Assembly: GCF_014218275.1 (NCBI RefSeq)
Contig: NZ_AP023213.1
Coordinates: forward strand, 2,706,001 to 2,770,000
Source: Citrifermentans bremense
GTDB taxonomy: Bacteria; Desulfobacterota; Desulfuromonadia; Geobacterales; Geobacteraceae
Length of the DNA stretch: 64,000 nucleotides
Direction: 5' to 3'
The position numbers were made by a program, and so were the translations under genes. This document shows positions 42,917 through 52,193 of this stretch, in pieces (position 1 is the stretch's first letter; each line of letters begins with the position of its first letter). The notes below the pieces were generated by a model, which worked only from the letters and a program-made list of their open reading frames with translations, made no database searches and was not told the DNA's origin.

Positions 42917-44098
42917 TTAATTCGTACAGAATTTGAGATTACGACTTGGCTCGTTAAGAAGCAGATCATAGGATTTAAATTCATTGTAAACCTCCTCCCT
43001 TAACAATATCGGCCCATATGTCATCTCAAGGGCCACCATGTCAGGCTCTGAGTTGATTTCTATGAGTACTGGACCGCTATCCGTTATGCAAATATCCAAC
43101 CCCAACAGTTTGTGAAATGGGAACTGCCATTGTATCTTTTTTGACAATACAACAAGCTGCTCCCAGTATGGAATTGAAAGACCTTTAAAACAAAGAGTTG
43201 AGACAGGGTGTTGGCTGTACACGTTCCCAGCATAGTCGACAGCGGTATCGAACACGCCTCCGCTTGCCACATCTACTCCAGCAGCAATCCCGCCTGATGA
43301 AAGGTTATCGATATCAGAAGCACCAACTCCGAATCTGATAAAAGCCCCAATGATCAGCACATCTGAGCAATCGCGTTTGAGAAGAGTCACTACCCGCACT
43401 GTGTTGCAAGAAGGCGAGTATGCTTCCAAAGATGGATGTTGCCTTACGTAGTCCTGGACAATTGCAGGATGATTGAGTTCAAACTCGTCAAGGGTACAAA
43501 CAACACTTTTCCTCTTTACAAAAACTTCATGACCATCTCGGTAAGCCACTACAATTCCCTTCCCCCCCATACCATCATAGACCTTGATGATGATCTTACC
43601 TCCATCAGACTCTTTCATAAAAAGCCGTATCCGATCACGGTACGCCTCCTGAGGGTAGATGACGCCGTACTGCCTCGGAATTGGAAATTCTGAATTCTTG
43701 CATAGTTCGTAACAGATGATCTTGTTTTCGAAGATGACGATGTTTTCCTTCTTGTAGATATTCCGTTGAAACCTCCACCTTTGATATGGATCGTAATTTG
43801 AACCATAATAATAAGGCCAGAGAGATTTGCTTTTCGTCCAGAGCCTGCAACAGCTATAATTATTAGGATAATACTTAAGTTTGAAAAAGATGTAGAGGAA
43901 GTCACAAGCTACATGCAGCTTGTTCCTACTACAATTTTTCCAGTTGATTTCATAGGTAAAGCAATACGGTAAAGCAATAAATCTTATTATTCTACGAACG
44001 CAAAGGACAGTTAAGTCCGTAGTACGATCAACAAAAGCGACAAGAAAATCGTACGCTTTTTCAAAACTGTTCTTGGTTCCGTCATCTTTAAGCTTCAT
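42917..44098 (-). CDS. Sugar-transfer-associated ATP-grasp protein
   Basis: 393 residues, AT-rich. An N-terminal helical segment is followed by an ATP-grasp fold: nucleotide-binding IIIKVYDGMGGKGIVVAY, PAIVQDYVRQHPSLEAYSPS, NTVRVVTLLKRD, LGLDICITDSGPVLIEINS-type metal site. The family (ATPgrasp_ST) occurs in capsule and EPS clusters and is thought to ligate an amino acid or similar group to a sugar or carrier. It overlaps the GT2 gene by 11 bases. Base composition is clearly lower in GC than the flanks. Confidence 0.8.
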   Translation of the reverse strand: MKLKDDGTKNSFEKAYDFLVAFVDRTTDLTVLCVRRIIRFIALPYCFTYEINWKNCSRNKLHVACDFLYIFFKLKYYPNNYSCCRLWTKSKSLWPYYYGSNYDPYQRWRFQRNIYKKENIVIFENKIICYELCKNSEFPIPRQYGVIYPQEAYRDRIRLFMKESDGGKIIIKVYDGMGGKGIVVAYRDGHEVFVKRKSVVCTLDEFELNHPAIVQDYVRQHPSLEAYSPSCNTVRVVTLLKRDCSDVLIIGAFIRFGVGASDIDNLSSGGIAAGVDVASGGVFDTAVDYAGNVYSQHPVSTLCFKGLSIPYWEQLVVLSKKIQWQFPFHKLLGLDICITDSGPVLIEINSEPDMVALEMTYGPILLREEVYNEFKSYDLLLNEPSRNLKFCTN

Positions 44099-45077
44099 GA
44101 TGGTTACCCCATAAAATACACTTTAAATAAGAAACTGATCCAATTCCTCTGGCGCAAAAATATACGTAATAAAGCACAAGTAGGGATAGATACTGCGTGA
44201 ATTTTTTGGAAATTGAGAGGCGGTAAAAAACTGCTATGTTAATAAGTACGAATATCAATACAAGAATTGCAACTGAGAATGAGCTGGGCAGGAATAACAG
44301 CAAAAAATGCAACACAAAAAAAATCAACGTGAACAAAAAGACCATGTCGAACTTCCCGTTTTTTATTGAAATAGCCGTATTGAAGCCGTACCATTTCTCT
44401 TTCAGGAAGAATTGGAGCAGCGTTTTGGGGTTTCGCAAGTGAATGCTTTGCAAATCGCTCGAATTCAGCAAGACAACACCCTTTTTCACCGCTCTCTCAC
44501 ATAGATCGGCATCCTCACAGGTGACCAGTGACTCGTCGAAGCCATTCAAATCCTTGAATAATCCTGTGGTGACAATCATGTTGCCAGAGGGTAAAAAGGA
44601 CACCGACTTTTCCTGATTCTTGGCCTCATATAACCAAGCTTTTTCGACCCAGGCCGCATCCGGAGGCACCCTGTATCCGGCGCCAACCATCCCCACCTGC
44701 GGTCTTGAGAGAAGTTTGACCGCTGTACTGATCCACTTCTTAGGAATTTGGCAGTCACTGTCGACAAAAGCAAGAATTTCACCTTTGGCGACTTGCACTC
44801 CATCATTTCTCACTTTGGCGATGGTCCGGGCCGTCGATTTTATCACCCTGACATTGTATCCCCCAGCCACAGTTGCACTGGAGTCAGTCGACATATTGTC
44901 TACCACTACAATCTCTAACCGATCGGACGGATAATCCGACTCCAAAACGCTCTCAATACACAACCGGATGTAAGCCTCACAGTTGTAGGTGGGGATAATC
45001 ACTGATACGAATGGAAAGTATCCAGCATTCGGAATATCACTCACTTCATTTCTCTCCGACATATCGTTCACTTTCAA
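44088..45077 (-). CDS. Family 2 glycosyltransferase with C-terminal membrane segments
   Basis: 329 residues. GT-A start FVSVIIPTYNCEAYIRLCIE, nucleotide-sugar metal motif FVDSDCQIP, acceptor region NGFDESLVTCEDADLCERA. Two or three hydrophobic segments lie at the C-terminus (FLFTLIFFVLHFLLLFLP). It probably adds one sugar to a lipid-linked oligosaccharide at the inner membrane. The start overlaps the ligase stop by 4 bases. It belongs to the low-GC trio. Confidence 0.85.
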   Translation of the reverse strand: MKVNDMSERNEVSDIPNAGYFPFVSVIIPTYNCEAYIRLCIESVLESDYPSDRLEIVVVDNMSTDSSATVAGGYNVRVIKSTARTIAKVRNDGVQVAKGEILAFVDSDCQIPKKWISTAVKLLSRPQVGMVGAGYRVPPDAAWVEKAWLYEAKNQEKSVSFLPSGNMIVTTGLFKDLNGFDESLVTCEDADLCERAVKKGVVLLNSSDLQSIHLRNPKTLLQFFLKEKWYGFNTAISIKNGKFDMVFLFTLIFFVLHFLLLFLPSSFSVAILVLIFVLINIAVFYRLSISKKFTQYLSLLVLYYVYFCARGIGSVSYLKCILWGNHHEA

Positions 45078-46357
45078 TCAATCTCCGATACAAAATCTTT
45101 CTTCTTGCTGTTGAAGTTCGATCTGGGAACGCCAGTCCTAATATTCACATCAAGGTCCGCTTTAAAGTACTTGTTAAATTCCTTATTGATCAGTTTCAGC
45201 CCATCCTCATCGACCTCACTTTCGATAAGTAACTCGAGAGTGCCCCGAGTTTTTTGCACAGCTTGATAATTCAACACTACGCTATGACTTGAAGCCATAT
45301 TTTTGAAGACATAGTATAGAGTCAGACTCGGGTAGGTGTTGGTCTTACCATGTATCAACGCGCCAATCCTGCCGGTCACCTCCTTGATAATAGGATGTGC
45401 CATACCACAGCTACACCCGCTTTCTCCAAGTTTCACGTAATCACCAAGCCTATACCTTATGATGGGGAAGGAAGTGGACACCAAATTCGTAACCAGTATC
45501 TCATTATCAATTTCTTCAACTATCACCGTTTCCATATTGATATGCATATTTCCTTGGGTGCATTCAAAGGCGATGATTCCTCCCTCAGCGGAGCCATATT
45601 CACTGACGATCGGTTTTCCGAAAGCCTTTTGTACCTCTTCCCTGTACACGTCGTAGATTTTCTCCGAAGTCCCCTTCACCATCTTCAACCGAAATTTGGA
45701 AGATATGCCCCTGGCGTTAACTCGCTTGGCAATCTCATAGATCATAGATGAGTACCCATTCAGGTAGGAGGCCTTCTGAAGCTTACTCAGGAAACGGTCT
45801 AAACCATCGCTCTCATAAGAAAAAAGCCGGAATCTATTTTGGAGAAAATCCAGAAAACTAACTTTAAGCTTTTTAACAAATGAGATATTATACCCCCACA
45901 GGTAACCGTTTCTCTCCCATGGGAAAACGCCATGCCATGAATATCCACGCATGACCGAAGCGTTATGCCAAGCATCCCACTCCTGATTTCTGTAAAATAC
46001 AAGAGGCCGACCCGTGCTACCTGAAGTCTCCGAAAAGAACATCTTTTCAGCCGGCACGTTAATCTGTATTCCTGACACATTGGCGAGGACATCTTCTTTC
46101 TCAGTTACAGGCAACTTTTTTAAATCGTCCAGAGTAGAAAGGTAACTTGGGTGAAAGCCGCATTCATCGAACCTTTTTCTGTAAAAGTCCGTGTTTGCAT
46201 AGGCGTTGGATAGCAACAGCTTCAGCCTCTCTAACTGGAGTTGCCGCAGATCATCTAACTGCCATTTTTCGCTCTCTTTCAGGAAACGGTAGCATTTAAG
46301 GATTTTCTTATTCCTATACGCGAGACCGGCCAGATATATGTATTTGAAAAGCGCCAT
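45074..46357 (-). CDS. PaaK/CapK-like adenylate-forming ligase
   Basis: 427 residues. AMP-binding signature SETSGSTGRPLVFYRNQEWD, then GSAEGGIIAFEC, RYRLGDYVKLGESGCSCGM (with a Cys pair) and a C-terminal domain ending FNSKKKDFVSEID. This type resembles phenylacetate-CoA ligase/CapK proteins of capsule clusters rather than catabolic PaaK; the substrate is unknown. It is first of three overlapping low-GC genes, preceded by ~380 bases without genes. Confidence 0.8.
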   Translation of the reverse strand: MALFKYIYLAGLAYRNKKILKCYRFLKESEKWQLDDLRQLQLERLKLLLSNAYANTDFYRKRFDECGFHPSYLSTLDDLKKLPVTEKEDVLANVSGIQINVPAEKMFFSETSGSTGRPLVFYRNQEWDAWHNASVMRGYSWHGVFPWERNGYLWGYNISFVKKLKVSFLDFLQNRFRLFSYESDGLDRFLSKLQKASYLNGYSSMIYEIAKRVNARGISSKFRLKMVKGTSEKIYDVYREEVQKAFGKPIVSEYGSAEGGIIAFECTQGNMHINMETVIVEEIDNEILVTNLVSTSFPIIRYRLGDYVKLGESGCSCGMAHPIIKEVTGRIGALIHGKTNTYPSLTLYYVFKNMASSHSVVLNYQAVQKTRGTLELLIESEVDEDGLKLINKEFNKYFKADLDVNIRTGVPRSNFNSKKKDFVSEID

Positions 46358-46737
46358 AAAATAGCCTCCACTGGCTCAGTCTCAACGATAGATCGAAAAT
46401 ATCACCGCAGACGGCCATTATACCCATGTATTTTTTTGCAGTAGTTGCAGGATTAAAAGCAGAATCGTCACGCTCTCTTTTGCAACTGCTCCCACAGCTG
46501 AGCAACAGGCCTCGTCACAAGCTGATCCAGCGACTAGGCCAGCGTCACGAATCTCCGGATCGACCAGAATCCCCGACACTCGCTCGTATCAGCGTGGCAC
46601 GCGAGCAGTCCTGCCGAACAACATTGGTGAGGTCGCACAGAAACCTTATTCTTAAGTCACTCGTGACCACCTCCTTGTGCTCATCACGACGGATTAGTCG
46701 TGTAGGCCCAGAGAGGTGACAAACTGGTGGATTTGGC
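46358..46737. other. Intergenic region between flippase gene and low-GC trio
   Basis: 380 bases. I see no coding region, hairpin terminator or recognised operator. It marks the abrupt change from high-GC (right) to low-GC (left) genes and must hold the trio's promoter. Confidence 0.5.
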
Positions 46738-48252
46738 TCATCCGCCCGAGACCGCCGCCCTGCCGAAAAGCTTCTTGAGCAAAAGATCCCTGTGCTCTCT
46801 TTCCAGCGACGCGGGGAAAGAGGCCGCCAGAAACACCGCGGCTACCACGGCGCAGGTGGCCAAAAGCGTGAAGTAGCCCGTTATCCGGTACGGGTTCCAG
46901 GCGATGAAGAGCAGCGCTGCCAGTGTCCCGGCAAGCGCCGGGGCGTAGGCCCTGGCAACATAGCGCCAGAGGCCGATGCGAAGCAGGCTGCAGGTGTAGC
47001 AAAGAACGCACCCAGCAGCCAGCACCAGCGGCACCATAGTCCCCACGGCGACCCCCTCGATGCCGTAAGGCCTGGCGAGCGCCATGCTCATCCCCAGGTT
47101 GGCCAGGGCCTCAAGGGCAAGTATGTAGGCTAAAACCCTGTGCCTGCTGATCCCCTTCAGTATCCCGTGAGCTATCATCTGCGAGAAGGAGACGCCGAAA
47201 CCGATCAGCAAGAGCCTGAGCACCCAAAGCGACCGTTCTCCGAACTCGGGCCCCATCCAGAGCGTGATGAAATCATCTCCATAGAAGTAAAGCGAGATCA
47301 CCACCGGCATGCTGAAGAGAAGCGTGTAGCGGGTGCCGGTGACGTAGAGCCTCTCGTTTGCGCCACCCGCCCCGGTAGCCTCATTGGCGCTGATCATTGG
47401 TACCAGTACAGAGATCATGGCCCAGACGAACTTCTCGAGGTAGTCCAGCAAGGTTGAGGGTATGGCGTAGAATGCCACCTGGGAGACGCCGATCAGTGCT
47501 CCGATGACCACCGAGTCGGTGTAAAAGAGAAGCTTCAGGGCAACGGCGATCACGAAGCTGTACACGCTGTAATTGTAGATGAGCTTCACCGTGTCGCGGT
47601 TCACCGCCGACCGGTCGAAGCGGAGGTGAACGTGTTTCCTGCGCAAACGAAGGTACTGGCAGAGCGCCCTCACCACGCTCGCCGCCAGTTGCAGCGAGGC
47701 GAGGGCAAGGAGCGCGTAGCCGCTTTTAAGCATCAGCACCAGGATCGCGCTCCTGACGATGTTGATGGAGATGGAGGTGCCGTTTATAAACTTGAATTCC
47801 TGCAGCCCCGCCAGAGTCCCGAGGAAAACGGAGCAGACCAGCCCCCCCGCCAGATCCAGCGCAGAGATCAGGAAAACGGCGTACAGGTAGGACCTCGGAA
47901 TGTGATAGAGCTGGAACAGGTCCTGGAAGAAGTAGCCGAAAACCAGGGAGAAGAGGAGCACCACGGAGGAGGTTATCCCGAAGATGGTCATCGAGGTGGA
48001 GTAGACGGCGCGCGCACGGTCGTGGTCATTGCGGGCGGTGCTGCTGGAGATGTAGCGCACGATCGCGGTGTTGACCCCGAAATCGAGCACAGTGAAATAG
48101 CCGGTGACCGAGACCACCAGGGTCCATACGCCGTACAGTTCCTTGCCCAGGCTCTTGACCAATACCGGGCTCACAACGAAGGCTATGGTGACGGTCACCA
48201 ACAGGTTGACCCAGTTGGAGAGGATGTTTTCTATTATCTTGCGCAGCTGCAT
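46738..48252 (-). CDS. Polysaccharide flippase (Wzx/MATE-like)
   Basis: 504 residues, about 12-14 hydrophobic segments. N-terminal NILSNWVNLLVTVTIAFVVS and LGKELYGVWTLVVSVTGYF are typical of polysaccharide exporters that flip undecaprenyl-linked oligosaccharide. Last gene of the long minus-strand glycan operon, 47 bases after a GT4 gene. Confidence 0.88.
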   Translation of the reverse strand: MQLRKIIENILSNWVNLLVTVTIAFVVSPVLVKSLGKELYGVWTLVVSVTGYFTVLDFGVNTAIVRYISSSTARNDHDRARAVYSTSMTIFGITSSVVLLFSLVFGYFFQDLFQLYHIPRSYLYAVFLISALDLAGGLVCSVFLGTLAGLQEFKFINGTSISINIVRSAILVLMLKSGYALLALASLQLAASVVRALCQYLRLRRKHVHLRFDRSAVNRDTVKLIYNYSVYSFVIAVALKLLFYTDSVVIGALIGVSQVAFYAIPSTLLDYLEKFVWAMISVLVPMISANEATGAGGANERLYVTGTRYTLLFSMPVVISLYFYGDDFITLWMGPEFGERSLWVLRLLLIGFGVSFSQMIAHGILKGISRHRVLAYILALEALANLGMSMALARPYGIEGVAVGTMVPLVLAAGCVLCYTCSLLRIGLWRYVARAYAPALAGTLAALLFIAWNPYRITGYFTLLATCAVVAAVFLAASFPASLEREHRDLLLKKLFGRAAVSGG

Positions 48253-48299
48253 ATTGCTCCTGACTGGTGAGACAGGTGGGCGGGGTGACGGCAGACGCC

Positions 48300-49448
48300 T
48301 TACCCTAGCGCCTCACGGTAGATTTGCTGCATGGCGCGGTTCCTGGTGGCAAAGGAGAATTTGCTCCTGGCGACGGCCATCGCCTCCCTGCCGAACTCGT
48401 TCCGGAGCTCCGGAGATTCAATCAGCTGGCAGATATAGGTAAAAAGGTTTTCGGTGACGTGCCGGTTGAACTCGTCGGGGATGTCGTTCACCAGGTACCC
48501 CCTGAACAGCTTGTCGCAATCGAAGCCCCTGGTGTCCACGAGGAGGCCGGTGGCGCCGTGGCTGACCATCTCGGGGATGGCAAAGTAGTTGGTGGATATC
48601 ACCGGGATGCCGTACGCCATCGCCTCCAATATGGCGAAGCCGAAGGCCTCGGTATAGGTCGGCAGGAGGTAGATGTCCGTCTCGGGGAGGATCTCCCCGA
48701 TCAGTTTCTCGCGCGGCACCCGGCCGCAGGTGATGGCGCCGTTGCTCCTCACCTTGTCCAGGTACTCCTGGCGCAGCGCCTCATTCATGGTGCAGAAGTC
48801 CTGCTCGTCGCAGCAAAGCCTCAACCTGATGCCGGGATAGATCTGCTGTGCTTTCTCGAAGGCGTCGACCACGTTGGCCCCGCCTTTTCTGAAGAAATCG
48901 CCGCTGAAAAGGAGGTTTACCTGCCGCGAACCGAAGCGGATCAGTTCGTTTGGCACCTCGCGGATCGCCGGGTAGACCACGGCCACCTTTTCCTGCATCA
49001 CCCCCTCGCCGACCCCGCCGTAGCTATGCAGAGTTTCCCTTCCCGATTTGCTCCAGAAAATGAGCTTCTTGAAGTTCTTCTTGGACATGAGGTAGCGCAG
49101 GTAGGCCACCCTCGCGGAGCGGGGGAGCGGGCAACCGAGCAGGTTGAAGGTGGTCGCCTCCTGGAAGTTGGCGATGGAGTAGATCCACCTGTTCCGGGTG
49201 ATGATCGGGCTCAGTATCGCCTCTATCAGGTCATGCTCTGCACTCTCGTAATGCCCCAGGTACCCCTTGATGCCGCTTCTCACCAGGAGGTTCTTCCTGG
49301 GCAACGGGCTGAGGAACGAGTAGCTGACATCCGATGGGGGGAACTCTGCCAGTTCCTTCGCCATGCCATGCCTTTCGGTGAAGGCGACGCGGACAGGGCC
49401 GGCTTCGCCGCCGGTCGTTTTTTTCCCTTCTTTACTATGCAAGTTCAT
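48300..49448 (-). CDS. Family 4 glycosyltransferase
   Basis: 382 residues, start taken at ATG 49448, which overlaps the stop of the upstream gene by 14 bases (AGGAGG immediately before). GT-B C-terminal motifs: NLLFSGDFFRKGGANVVDAF, ITCGRVPREKL, TYTEAFGFAILEAMAYGIPV (EX7E-type) and ATGLLVDTRG. Retaining glycosyl transfer in EPS repeat-unit assembly is likely. Confidence 0.85.
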   Translation of the reverse strand: MNLHSKEGKKTTGGEAGPVRVAFTERHGMAKELAEFPPSDVSYSFLSPLPRKNLLVRSGIKGYLGHYESAEHDLIEAILSPIITRNRWIYSIANFQEATTFNLLGCPLPRSARVAYLRYLMSKKNFKKLIFWSKSGRETLHSYGGVGEGVMQEKVAVVYPAIREVPNELIRFGSRQVNLLFSGDFFRKGGANVVDAFEKAQQIYPGIRLRLCCDEQDFCTMNEALRQEYLDKVRSNGAITCGRVPREKLIGEILPETDIYLLPTYTEAFGFAILEAMAYGIPVISTNYFAIPEMVSHGATGLLVDTRGFDCDKLFRGYLVNDIPDEFNRHVTENLFTYICQLIESPELRNEFGREAMAVARSKFSFATRNRAMQQIYREALG

Positions 49449-50856
49449 CCTCCTGCTCGGGTTCGTCTGCATCCCTGCCAAGGTAACCGGTGGCGTCGGC
49501 GGCTTCCCGGCCGGTGAACTTCAGCAGCTGGCTGAAGATCAGGGCGTCCATGTCGGTCTGCCTCCCCAGGGCCTGGTAACCCTGTACCGAGCCTTCCATC
49601 AGGAACAGGAAAAGCAACGTCTGAAAATGCCGCTCCGGCACCCCCATGCGCTTGAGAAAGAGCCGGAGCAGGCGGTGTGCCTCGAGCGCCACCTCGTCCT
49701 CCGCTTTCAGGAAGGAGTCCATCGTGTCCGAGTAGTAGCGGACGCCTTTGGCGCCGGCCAGGTATTCGAGCGTCGCGGAAACCATCATCCAGAAGTAATC
49801 GAAGAAGGGGGCCCTCTCCGGTGTAGCGCGCTCCCAGTCGAGCACCACCAGCCCGTTTTTGGTGCATAGAAAGTTCCCCGGCCAAAGATCGTTGTGGCTC
49901 ACCACCGGGACCACCCCGACCAGTGAGCGGTCCAGTTCAGCCAGGTGCCGGCGCGCCGCATCGACCAGTTCCGGACTGCCACCGCGATAACAGGAGGAAA
50001 ACAGCGGGAGCAGGTGTGCGCTCAACGCGGAAAAGGGTCTGGAGGGGGCGATGAAGGCGCCCAGGTACGAGACGTACCACTCATCGAGCTGGTGCAGGAT
50101 GCGGCAGGCCTGCGCAGCTCCCCCCCGGGTCCCGTGTCGGTGCAGCACAGCGCGCAGGCTCTCTCCGGCGATGTATTTCTCGGTGAAGAAATGCCTGCCG
50201 TTTAGGACGAAATGCCTCCCCAACTGCGGCAGGGAGCGGCTGCCCGCCATTTTCTTGGATATCTCTGACAAGGTGGCGAATTCCCTTTCCATGACGGGCA
50301 AATAGCCGCGGTGGGCCGTCGTCTTCACGATCTCCCCATTTTCGCTCGCCATGTTGCGGGTGTCTAGCAGCAGGAGCTTACCGAGCCGGTTAGAAAAGAA
50401 CATTAGCTCGGTCGCCTCGACCTGCGCGCGGTCAGCGCCGGCGGCCTGGCCGGGCTCCTCGCCGCCGAAAAGGACCAGAAACGTCGATTCGCTGCGAAGA
50501 GACAGCGGCAGACGGGAAAGGATCCGCCGGCGCAGCGACGTCATTTTCGGCAAGTGGTGCCTCGCGTAAAGGCGGTAGGCCTTTTTGCTTCCGGCGTGCA
50601 GGAAGCAGGAAAGAAGCCCGTCGTTGACAAAGAGCACCCTTGAAGCGGTAACCCCCTTGAGCCTCAGGGCCGCCAAGTCGAGCAACTGGTGCCAAAGCCG
50701 ACTGCGCGGGAAGCGGCAGACGAGATTGCTCCGCTGTTGCAGCAGTTGCAGGGCGTTCTTCGGACATCCCTCGAAGAAGAGCCATTTCTCCTCGCTACGC
50801 CCCCCCGCCGGATCGACGAAAAGAACCAGGTTGGGATCAATATCGTACCGGCTCAT
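49435..50856 (-). CDS. Aminoglycoside-phosphotransferase-fold protein
   Basis: 473 residues. The C-terminal half has the Brenner motif VSHNDLWPGNFLC and the metal-binding LDWERATPERAPFFDYFW of APH/choline-kinase-like enzymes. A lysine-containing N-lobe (FTEKYIAGESLRAVLHRHG) precedes it. The first ~150 residues are extra. It may phosphorylate a sugar or alcohol for the glycan; the acceptor is unknown. Start overlaps the O-ligase gene by 4 bases. Confidence 0.75.
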   Translation of the reverse strand: MSRYDIDPNLVLFVDPAGGRSEEKWLFFEGCPKNALQLLQQRSNLVCRFPRSRLWHQLLDLAALRLKGVTASRVLFVNDGLLSCFLHAGSKKAYRLYARHHLPKMTSLRRRILSRLPLSLRSESTFLVLFGGEEPGQAAGADRAQVEATELMFFSNRLGKLLLLDTRNMASENGEIVKTTAHRGYLPVMEREFATLSEISKKMAGSRSLPQLGRHFVLNGRHFFTEKYIAGESLRAVLHRHGTRGGAAQACRILHQLDEWYVSYLGAFIAPSRPFSALSAHLLPLFSSCYRGGSPELVDAARRHLAELDRSLVGVVPVVSHNDLWPGNFLCTKNGLVVLDWERATPERAPFFDYFWMMVSATLEYLAGAKGVRYYSDTMDSFLKAEDEVALEAHRLLRLFLKRMGVPERHFQTLLFLFLMEGSVQGYQALGRQTDMDALIFSQLLKFTGREAADATGYLGRDADEPEQEDELA

Positions 50857-52193
50857 GCGGGCTGCTCCGCGACGACCGGCTCAGGCTCCACAACCAGTGG
50901 CAGTCCTGCCGAAGAGCCGCTCAAGGTCCTGGAGAGGATGCCGATCACCGCCAGCTGCACGTAGATGAAGGGCATGGTGATGGAGTCGATGGTGATGATG
51001 CAGACGGAGAACCCGGTGAGACCGGCGCTGCATCCAGCAAGCCAGAGGCCGGCTGCCCGGTCCCGCTCTTGTTTCAGGCTGCCGCGGGCCCTGAACCCGC
51101 TCCTGATCCCTCCGGCGACCAGGAGAAAGAACGGCAACGCCCCGAACACCCCACAGTCGGAAAGCATCTGGATGTAGGTGTTGTGCGTCACCTTCTTGGA
51201 CTCCTTCCTGAAGACCCACTCGCGGAATTGGTCATCCAAGTGGTAGAAACTCCCTTCGAACTCCATCTTCGCTTCCGGGTAGGTGAGAAACCCGGTGCCG
51301 ACCACCGGGTTCCTGCTGAAGACCATGAGTCCCGCCTCCCACAGGATGAAGCGCGAGCGGGCAGACCCCTCGAAGTTCTCCACGTCGCTTACCCCCTGCA
51401 AGGTCTTCATCCGCTCCAGGTAGGCATCGGTGGCAAAGGGGGCCACCACGAGGGCGAAAAGGAGCGCGACCTTGAGGGTAGCTGCCGTTTTGCGGGCGTA
51501 GATGGCGAAACTGAATAGGCAGGCCGTCATCCCTAGAAGCCCTCCGCGCGACTTGGTGCAGACGATGAGGGCGACCATCACCGCGGCGACCCCCATGAAG
51601 ATCCAGAATCGGCGGCGCTTGCCAGCCGCGTAGGCGAAAGCAAGCGCCACCGGCAGGAAGAGCACATAGACCGAGGCGACGCCGTTGGAATCCCCCCAGG
51701 CCGCCCCCCCGAGCCCCTCGAGGCGCTCGTTTCCGAGCATCTGCTGCTCTATCCCCCAGATGCCCAGGAAGGTCAGACAGCCGAGCAGGGTCGTTTCAAG
51801 CAGTTCAACATCCCCGAGCGTCTTGATCAGCAGGTACAAAAGGCCGCACAAACCCAGGGTCTTGGCCAGGTCCGTGGCGAAGTAGCTCGACATCGGCACC
51901 TGGAACTGGGTCAGCAGGATGGAGAGGTAAATCGCCGCCAGCATCCAGAGCATGAGGAGATACTCCCGCTGGAAGATCCGGCCCAGCCCGGAAAGCTCCC
52001 CCCGCAGCAGGCAACCGGCCAGGATCAGGAGGTAATAGGTGATGAAGACGAAACTCCCCCCCCCGCCCCCCCAGAAAAGCATTTCGGGGCGCACTATGTT
52101 GGCGCCCAGGTAGATCACCACGCCCAGGAAGGGACGACGCAGGACGGCCGGAGCCGACAGTGCGATTAGGATGTAGAGGGCTATCTCACGCAT
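50853..52193 (-). CDS. O-antigen-ligase-like protein, exosortase-associated O-glycosylation ligase type
   Basis: 446 residues, ~12 hydrophobic segments with the large periplasmic loop of WaaL/PglL-type enzymes: GSARSRFILWEAGLMVFSRNP and THNTYIQMLSDCGVFGALPF (conserved His). The N-terminus ALSAPAVLRRPFLGVVIYLG matches the exosortase-A-associated ligase group. It may link the EPS repeat units to protein or polymer. Overlaps on both sides. Confidence 0.85.
   Translation of the reverse strand: MREIALYILIALSAPAVLRRPFLGVVIYLGANIVRPEMLFWGGGGGSFVFITYYLLILAGCLLRGELSGLGRIFQREYLLMLWMLAAIYLSILLTQFQVPMSSYFATDLAKTLGLCGLLYLLIKTLGDVELLETTLLGCLTFLGIWGIEQQMLGNERLEGLGGAAWGDSNGVASVYVLFLPVALAFAYAAGKRRRFWIFMGVAAVMVALIVCTKSRGGLLGMTACLFSFAIYARKTAATLKVALLFALVVAPFATDAYLERMKTLQGVSDVENFEGSARSRFILWEAGLMVFSRNPVVGTGFLTYPEAKMEFEGSFYHLDDQFREWVFRKESKKVTHNTYIQMLSDCGVFGALPFFLLVAGGIRSGFRARGSLKQERDRAAGLWLAGCSAGLTGFSVCIITIDSITMPFIYVQLAVIGILSRTLSGSSAGLPLVVEPEPVVAEQPA

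Noticed and set aside
46358-46737. Search for integrase, IS ends or attachment repeats bordering the low-GC trio
   Set aside because: No transposase, terminal inverted repeats or tRNA-adjacent direct repeats seen on either side; transfer is inferred only from composition.
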